From assembly GCF_001831515.1 (NCBI RefSeq), contig NZ_KV825599.1, positions 48,832 to 112,831 of the forward strand: a DNA stretch of 64,000 nucleotides. Reading direction: 5' to 3'. Positions 59,200 to 64,000 of this stretch are shown one piece after another. Made by a program: the position numbers and the translations under genes. Each line of letters begins with the position of its first letter. Positions within the stretch are counted from its first letter, which is position 1. The notes beneath the pieces were generated by a model. That model made no database searches. It was not told the origin of the DNA and saw only the letters and a program-made list of their open reading frames with translations. Source of the stretch: Corynebacterium sp. HMSC074A01 (GTDB taxonomy: Bacteria; Actinomycetota; Actinomycetes; Mycobacteriales; Mycobacteriaceae).

Positions 59200-59451
59200 A
59201 TGGCTATCCACACTTTTGAAGAGCGCCTCGAATCCATGAAGGCCAACCGCTCCGCTAACAACATGGACTCTGGTCTCTACCACGCCAACATCAACGTCCT
59301 CGACCAGAACACTCTGGAGGACGCAATGGAGCACCCGGAGAACTACCCGAACCTCACCGTTCGCGTCTCCGGCTACGCCGTGAACTTTGTCAAGCTCACT
59401 AAGGAGCAGCAGCGCGACGTCATTTCGCGCACCTTCCACCACGGCGCATAA
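59200..59451 (+). CDS. Autonomous glycyl-radical domain protein (PFL small subunit, GrcA-like)
   Basis: 83 residues. Residues about 26-83 are the missing PFL C-terminus: [20 protein letters not shown] and [15 protein letters not shown], with the radical Gly at residue 58, then [10 protein letters not shown]. The first 25 residues ([20 protein letters not shown]) are not part of standard PFL. It is shorter than E. coli YfiD/GrcA (127). It has its own AGAAAGGA site, so it is an independent gene rather than a frameshifted tail. It should insert into the pflB product to complete the active site. Confidence 0.93.
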   Translation: MAIHTFEERLESMKANRSANNMDSGLYHANINVLDQNTLEDAMEHPENYPNLTVRVSGYAVNFVKLTKEQQRDVISRTFHHGA

Positions 59452-59467
59452 CACAGTAATTCCGCAA

Positions 59468-59508
59468 CGCCCCGCTGTTCGTCTCTGTCAGAGGCGGGCG
59501 GTGGGGCG
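59468..59508 (+). other. Intercistronic hairpin between the glycyl-radical gene and pflA
   Basis: CGCCCC (59468-59473) pairs with GGGGCG (59503-59508) around a 29-nt loop. No T-run follows. It may set a lower level of activase mRNA than of the two structural subunits. Confidence 0.4.
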
Positions 59509-59533
59509 CTCGCAAAGAAACAGGAGGGCGCCA

Positions 59534-60409
59534 ATGGCGCAGGATGGAACAACCGGCATCGTCACGCTCGAGCCGCAGCAAGGCGAGCGCGTCAGGGGTG
59601 TTGCCGCAGGGCTTGGCGGCACCGCGGACGCCGACTTGGAGATCACCCGCCCCGAGCTGCTCGAAGCTCGCCGCACTGGCGACGTGGGGCTCGTGCACTC
59701 GTGGGAGCTCGTCACCGCTGTCGACGGCCCCGGCACCCGCATGACCATCTTTCTTTCCGGCTGCCCGCTGCGCTGCGTGTACTGCCACAACCCGGACACG
59801 ATGGAGATGAAGGAGGGCACGCTCGAATCCGTCGAGTCGGTGGCCAAGCGAGTCACGCGCTACCGCAGCGTCTTCAACGCCTCCGGCGGCGGTCTCACGC
59901 TCTCCGGCGGCGAGCCGCTGTTCCAGATCGCGTTCACGCGCCGCCTGCTCAAGCTCGTCCACGACGCGGGCATCCACACCTGCATCGATACCTCCGGCTA
60001 CCTCGGCGCGCGGCTCAGCGACGAGGACCTCGCCAACATCGATCTCGTGCTTCTCGACGTCAAATCCGGCGACGAGGCCACCTACAACGCCGTAACGAAG
60101 CGGGAGCTCGCCCCCACGATTGCTTTCGGCGACCGACTCAATACGCTCGGCAAACCGGTGTGGGTGCGCTTCGTGGTCGTGCCAGGCCACACGGACTCCG
60201 AGGAGAACGTGAATAACGTCGCCGACATCGTCGCCCGCTGGTCCGACAACGTCGAGCGCGTGGAGGTACTCCCCTTCCACAACATGGGCGCGGACAAGTG
60301 GAAGCGCATCGGTTTGCCCTACGAGCTCGAGGACGTCACACCACCGACGCCCGAGAGCGTCGAGCAGGTCCGCGAGGTCTTCCGCTCGCGGGGGCTCACC
60401 GTCTTCTAG
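59534..60409 (+). CDS. pflA: Pyruvate formate-lyase activating enzyme (radical SAM)
   Basis: Generates the glycyl radical on its partner using SAM and a [4Fe-4S] cluster. 291 residues; the cluster motif CPLRCVYC is at about residues 80-87, and the later motifs SGGEPLFQ and RFVVVPGHTD are present. About 45 extra N-terminal residues precede the usual VHSWELVTAVDGPGTR start of PflA. ATG 59534 is supported by AGGAGG; it may need the extra region to engage the free radical subunit (inference). Confidence 0.95.
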   Translation: MAQDGTTGIVTLEPQQGERVRGVAAGLGGTADADLEITRPELLEARRTGDVGLVHSWELVTAVDGPGTRMTIFLSGCPLRCVYCHNPDTMEMKEGTLESVESVAKRVTRYRSVFNASGGGLTLSGGEPLFQIAFTRRLLKLVHDAGIHTCIDTSGYLGARLSDEDLANIDLVLLDVKSGDEATYNAVTKRELAPTIAFGDRLNTLGKPVWVRFVVVPGHTDSEENVNNVADIVARWSDNVERVEVLPFHNMGADKWKRIGLPYELEDVTPPTPESVEQVREVFRSRGLTVF

Positions 60410-60433
60410 CGGCCGCAGCGTAGTATTTTCTAA

Positions 60434-60458
60434 GGGCTCCGCTCCCAGGGCGGGGCCC
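60434..60458 (+). terminator. Terminator-like hairpin after pflA
   Basis: GGGCTCCGC (60434-60442) pairs with GCGGGGCCC (60450-60458), one T-G wobble, with a 7-nt loop; GTTCATTTT follows. Confidence 0.65.
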
Positions 60459-60491
60459 GTTCATTTTCGCGTCACATGAAGGGAGGCATGC

Positions 60492-61565
60492 ATGCCGCCT
60501 CGGATTCCTATGCCACGTCCACGGCCGAAGAAGAAGTTCGCCCCCGTTGCTCCCCACGTCCCGGTGCCCATCGAGCGATCGATCGACTTCTGCCGCATCT
60601 TCGTAGACGGCAAGCGTCTGCCCGGCAACGCGCGCGTCGCTCAGGCGCTTGAGCGCGTCGAGGAGCACGACAACGCCTTCGTGTGGCTTTCGCTCAAAGA
60701 GCCGACGAACACCCAGATGGAGCGCATCGCGGAGCTGTTCAACCTGCACGACCTCATCGTCGACGACGTCATCGACGCTCACCAGCGCCCCAAGGTCGAG
60801 CGCTACGACGACCAGCTCTTCCTGGTCATCCGCACCGTCTACTACCGCGACGACGAGGAAGTCGACGACTCCCGCGAGATCATTTCCACCGGCGAGATCC
60901 AGATCGTCGTCGGCCCGAATTTCGCGATCACCATTCGCCACCACGCTCCCCTGCCAGATCTCACCGCGCAGCTGGAGGAGGACGAGGAGCTCGCAATCTT
61001 GGGCCCCGCGGCGGTGGCGTGGAAGATCGCGGATTACGCGGTGGACAACCACCTGCGCGTCGCCAGCGAGCTCGCCACCGACGTCGACGAGCTGGAAAAC
61101 GAGGTCTTCACCCCGCGCCGCGACATCAACATCGACAAGATCTACATGTACAAGCGCGAGGTGCTCGAGATGCGCCACGCCATCGATCCGCTCGTGCCAG
61201 CGCTGAAGAACGCCCTGGTCGCGCACAAGGACCTGCTGCGCAAAACGCTGCGCTCCTACTTCCGCGATGTGATGGATAACGCCACGATCGCCAGCGACCA
61301 TCTCTTCGGCTTCGACGAGCGCCTCTCCTCGCTTCTCGACGCCTCCGTAGCCAAAGTCAGCATGCAGCAGAACTCCGACATGCGCACCATCTCGGCCGTC
61401 GTGGGCATGGCGGCCGCCCCGACAATGATCGCGGGCATTTACGGCATGAACTTCGAGAACATGCCGGAGCTTTCCTGGTCATTTAGTTACCCGGTCGTGC
61501 TCTGTGTCATGTTCGGCTCGATGGCGCTGATGTACTGGTGGTTCCGGCGTAACCACTGGCTCTAG
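60492..61565 (+). CDS. corA: CorA-type magnesium/cobalt transporter
   Basis: 357 residues: a large cytoplasmic funnel (about 1-295), two C-terminal membrane helices and the signature YGMNFENMPEL between them. It forms a pentameric Mg2+ channel. ATG 60492 (MPPRIPMPRPRPKK) has AAGGGAGGC upstream; an ATG 4 nt earlier is in another frame. The stop overlaps that of the thioesterase gene (CTAG). Confidence 0.95.
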   Translation: MPPRIPMPRPRPKKKFAPVAPHVPVPIERSIDFCRIFVDGKRLPGNARVAQALERVEEHDNAFVWLSLKEPTNTQMERIAELFNLHDLIVDDVIDAHQRPKVERYDDQLFLVIRTVYYRDDEEVDDSREIISTGEIQIVVGPNFAITIRHHAPLPDLTAQLEEDEELAILGPAAVAWKIADYAVDNHLRVASELATDVDELENEVFTPRRDINIDKIYMYKREVLEMRHAIDPLVPALKNALVAHKDLLRKTLRSYFRDVMDNATIASDHLFGFDERLSSLLDASVAKVSMQQNSDMRTISAVVGMAAAPTMIAGIYGMNFENMPELSWSFSYPVVLCVMFGSMALMYWWFRRNHWL

Positions 61566-62029
61566 GTGGCGTCGATAAGCATGAGCTTGAGGTTCGTCAC
61601 CGCGACGAGCCGCCCGCCCGCGCGCTGTTCCACGCGCCACAGGTGCGTGCGCTTGCCGGTGTGTACCGGGAGCGCCTCCGCCTCGATGCGGCCTTCCGCG
61701 ACGCTGCCGAGCAGGTCGGTGTAGTTGCTCATGCCCACGGCCGGGCGGCCGGCCGCCGCGATCGCCGCGATCGAGCCGAGCGTCTCGCCTATCGACGCAT
61801 ACACACCCCCATTGACCACACCCGTGACCTGCAGCAACTGCGGCTCTACCTCCACGTACCCGGTCGCGCCCTCCGCCGAGCAGGACGTGGTGACGAGCCC
61901 GATGTGGGCGCCGAAGCCGCCGCGCTGCTCGTTGATGGCGCGCAGCTCATCGCTGTCGAGCGGTGTGTGCAGTACTTCCCTGGCAAAACGGCTGGGCAGC
62001 CCAGCCTGTCTCTCTTGGTGTGCGCTCAT
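61562..62029 (-). CDS. Hotdog-fold PaaI-type thioesterase
   Basis: 155 residues. The hotdog core helix GVVNGGVYASIGETLGSIAA carries the conserved Asn/Gly and the Glu expected for catalysis (about residues 68-87). Likely hydrolyses acyl- or aryl-CoA; substrate unknown. ATG 62029 has TAGAGT 6 nt upstream. Divergent from gnd. Confidence 0.88.
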   Translation of the reverse strand: MSAHQERQAGLPSRFAREVLHTPLDSDELRAINEQRGGFGAHIGLVTTSCSAEGATGYVEVEPQLLQVTGVVNGGVYASIGETLGSIAAIAAAGRPAVGMSNYTDLLGSVAEGRIEAEALPVHTGKRTHLWRVEQRAGGRLVAVTNLKLMLIDAT

Positions 62030-62078
62030 GGACACACTCTAGCGCGCCACCACGGTGTCGGCGCGTAGAATCGGCGGC

Positions 62079-63548
62079 ATGACTGAAGCATCCTCTGCGT
62101 ACGGAACCGCCGACATCGGCGTGGTTGGCATGGCCGTGATGGGCTCCAACCTCGCCCGCAACTTCGCCTCGAAGGGCCACACCGTGGCCATTTTCAACCG
62201 CTCCCCGGAGAAGACCCGCCAGGTCATGGCCGAGCACGGCGATGAGGGCAACTTCGTCCCCGCGGAAACGATCGAGGACTTCGTTGCCTCGCTCAAGCGC
62301 CCGCGTAAGGCCATCATCATGGTGCAGGCGGGTGCGGCGACGGACGCGGTGATCGACCAGCTCGCGACCGCGATGGACGACGGCGACATCATCATCGACG
62401 GCGGCAACGCCCTGTTCACCGACACGATCCGCCGCGAGAAGGAGGTCGCCGCCCGCGGCCGCCACTTCGTCGGCGCCGGCATCTCCGGCGGCGAGGAGGG
62501 CGCGCTGCGCGGCCCGTCGATTATGCCGGGCGGGCCGAAGGAATCCTGGGACACGCTCGGGCCGCTGCTCGAGGACATCTCCGCGAAGGTCGACGGCACC
62601 CCGTGCGTCACCCACATCGGCCCCGACGGTGCCGGCCACTTCGTCAAGATGGTGCACAACGGCATTGAGTACGCCGACATGCAGGTCATCGGCGAGGCCT
62701 ACCACCTGCTGCGCTACGGCGCGGGAATCGAACCCGCTGAACTCGCCGAGATTTTCAGCACCTGGAACGAGGGCGACCTGGACTCCTACCTCATCGAGAT
62801 CACCGCCGAGGTCCTGCGCCAGACCGACGCCAAGACGGGCAAGCCGTTCATCGACGTCATCCTCGACGCCGCCGGCCAGAAAGGCACCGGCCGCTGGACG
62901 GTCAAGGAGGCGCTCGACCTGGGCGTGCCCGTCACCGGTATCGGCGAGGCGGTGTTTGCGCGCGCGTTGTCGTCGGCAATCGCCCAGCGCGAGGCCGCGC
63001 AGCGCATCGGCCTGCCGGCCGGCAAGGTGAAAACGCTCGACGAGCTCGGCATCGACCGCGACGCGTTCGTCGAGGACGTGCGCCGCGCACTCTACGCCTC
63101 GAAGCTCGTCGCCTACGCGCAGGGCTTCGACGAGATCAACGCGGGCTCGCAGGAGTACGGCTGGGACCTCGAGCCGGGCGCGCTCGCGCGCATCTGGCGC
63201 GGCGGCTGCATCATCCGCGCGAAATTCCTCAACCGTATCACCGAGGCCTACGAAAACGACCCCGAGCTGCCGTCGCTGCTCCTCGATCCGTACTTCAAGC
63301 AGGAGCTTGAGGGCGGGCTTATCGACGCCTGGCGCCGCGTCGTCATCACCGCCACCCAACTCGGCCTGCCAGTCCCGGTCTTCGCGTCCTCGCTCTCCTA
63401 CTACGACTCGCTGCGCTCCACACGCCTGCCCGCAGCGCTGATTCAGGGGCAGCGCGACTTCTTCGGCGCGCACACGTATAAGCGCGTCGACATGGACGGC
63501 ACCTTCCACACCACGTGGTCCGGGTCTCGCGAGGAGATCGACGCTTAA
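62079..63548 (+). CDS. gnd: 6-phosphogluconate dehydrogenase (decarboxylating)
   Basis: Oxidative pentose-phosphate step giving ribulose 5-phosphate, CO2 and NADPH. 489 residues: Rossmann motif GVVGMAVMGSNLARNFA (about residues 13-29) with Asn-Arg-Ser following the second strand, as in NADP-dependent enzymes. The substrate/catalytic segments are SGGEEGALRGPSIMPGG and KMVHNGIEYADMQ. ATG 62079 has TAGAAT 7 nt upstream. Confidence 0.97.
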   Translation: MTEASSAYGTADIGVVGMAVMGSNLARNFASKGHTVAIFNRSPEKTRQVMAEHGDEGNFVPAETIEDFVASLKRPRKAIIMVQAGAATDAVIDQLATAMDDGDIIIDGGNALFTDTIRREKEVAARGRHFVGAGISGGEEGALRGPSIMPGGPKESWDTLGPLLEDISAKVDGTPCVTHIGPDGAGHFVKMVHNGIEYADMQVIGEAYHLLRYGAGIEPAELAEIFSTWNEGDLDSYLIEITAEVLRQTDAKTGKPFIDVILDAAGQKGTGRWTVKEALDLGVPVTGIGEAVFARALSSAIAQREAAQRIGLPAGKVKTLDELGIDRDAFVEDVRRALYASKLVAYAQGFDEINAGSQEYGWDLEPGALARIWRGGCIIRAKFLNRITEAYENDPELPSLLLDPYFKQELEGGLIDAWRRVVITATQLGLPVPVFASSLSYYDSLRSTRLPAALIQGQRDFFGAHTYKRVDMDGTFHTTWSGSREEIDA

Positions 63549-64000
63549 GGCGGTCCTGTTGCTGGGACGTTCGCGGCCCGGGCGTGTCTTCGTGCCGGGT
63601 CGGTGTGCTTTATGCCGCGGGGTGTGAGATAACCCTTGGGGCTTTGCCACATGATCTGCCCGCCGATCCGCTGCATCCTGCCCCGGTCCGGTCTGCCGTT
63701 TTGCCGGTTGTGGTAGGTGCACAACCAGCACAGGTTCTCGATCTCGGTGGTACCGCCTTTGGACCACTCCTGGATGTGGTGCGCCTCGGAAAAATCCGCC
63801 GGCTGGTTGCAGCCAGCCCACGCGCAGGTGGCACCATCCGCACTCATTAGCGCGCGCAGCTCGCGGGTGGCGTGGCGCTCAAGCTTTACCGGGTAGAGGT
63901 TGACCGGCCCGTCCGTGGCCGAGATCAGGGCGATGTACCCGGCCGTGTGCAGCTTCCGGTTGATCAGTTCGGCTCCGCGCAGCCACTCGCCGTTGGTCAG
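63545..64000 (-). CDS. HNH endonuclease domain protein of the DUF222/13E12 type (5' part outside window)
   Basis: The last 151 codons are visible. The HNH core is CAWAGCNQPADFSEAHHIQEW followed by GGTTEIENLCWLCTYHNRQ, with the Cys pairs that bind structural zinc. The C-terminal tail is basic. The preceding helical region should be the DUF222 (REP13E12) domain, a multi-copy family in actinobacteria often linked to repetitive elements. The gene continues past the right edge; its stop overlaps that of gnd. Confidence 0.88.
   Translation of the reverse strand: MTNGEWLRGAELINRKLHTAGYIALISATDGPVNLYPVKLERHATRELRALMSADGATCAWAGCNQPADFSEAHHIQEWSKGGTTEIENLCWLCTYHNRQNGRPDRGRMQRIGGQIMWQSPKGYLTPRGIKHTDPARRHARAANVPATGPP

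Noticed and set aside
59160..59210. pflB and the radical gene as one gene broken by a frameshift
   Set aside because: The small gene has its own ribosome binding site and about 25 novel N-terminal residues, and the core ends cleanly. A single frameshift cannot restore the standard junction.
63545..64000. HNH gene as part of a transposon or prophage
   Set aside because: DUF222/HNH genes are common single genes in actinobacteria; no inverted repeats, transposase or phage genes are visible.

Overview
The window is a high-GC chromosomal segment from a Corynebacterium (Mycobacteriales). Gene content and order show this directly: acnR-acn next to a RipA-type NlpC/P60 hydrolase and a coproporphyrin ferrochelatase; lppL-pyrD beside a PEBP gene; mshC; and arc, dop-pup-pafA-pafB-pafC-tatA-tatC-helY. 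All of these have colinear counterparts in Mycobacterium and other corynebacteria. The species cannot be fixed from the window. No rRNA, CRISPR array, prophage or insertion sequence was seen, and there is one tRNA (Leu, GAG).

Layout. 1-7.5 kb: TCA cycle (acn with its repressor acnR), cell-wall hydrolase, haem synthesis. 7.5-13.5 kb: housekeeping and hypothetical genes, an NfeD/SPFH membrane pair, tRNA-Leu. 13.5-20.2 kb: pyrD, lppL, uppP, mshC (mycothiol), hisE-hisG. 20.3-24.9 kb: aspA, a Dcu-type C4-dicarboxylate transporter and fhs. 24.9-29.4 kb: RecB-like nuclease, M18 aminopeptidase, trmI and the ARC ATPase. 29.5-36 kb: a more variable insert between arc and dop, with a BASS transporter, a MocR regulator with pdxS but no pdxT, a stand-alone trpB and a POT peptide transporter. 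36-45 kb: pupylation genes without proteasome subunits, pafBC, the Tat translocase and helY. 45-55 kb: proteases, SDR, lipase, lnt and ppm1 (lipoprotein and mannolipid synthesis), rbpA, YceI and a degenerate CFA-like methyltransferase. 55-64 kb: ndh, a pyruvate formate-lyase locus, corA, a thioesterase, gnd and a truncated HNH endonuclease gene.

The most striking item is the pyruvate formate-lyase locus at 57.1-60.4 kb. The large subunit has the catalytic Cys-Cys pair but stops before the glycyl-radical domain. That domain is a separate 83-residue protein encoded 28 nt downstream, followed by an activase with an N-terminal extension. It reads as a natural two-piece PFL. With aspA/dcu (fumarate supply) and fhs (formate use), the window carries a coherent fermentative or anaerobic theme.

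Other points worth attention: Pup ligase and Dop without prcBA; a MocR regulator whose PLP-lysine position is Thr; an orphan histidine-rich leader-like ORF; a 24-bp perfect palindrome followed by two smaller ones; a possible c-di-AMP riboswitch in front of the NlpC/P60 gene; a SigH-type promoter at rbpA; and at least 22 genes with a TANNNT hexamer 6-9 nt before the start codon, which points to widespread leaderless transcription and fixes many starts.
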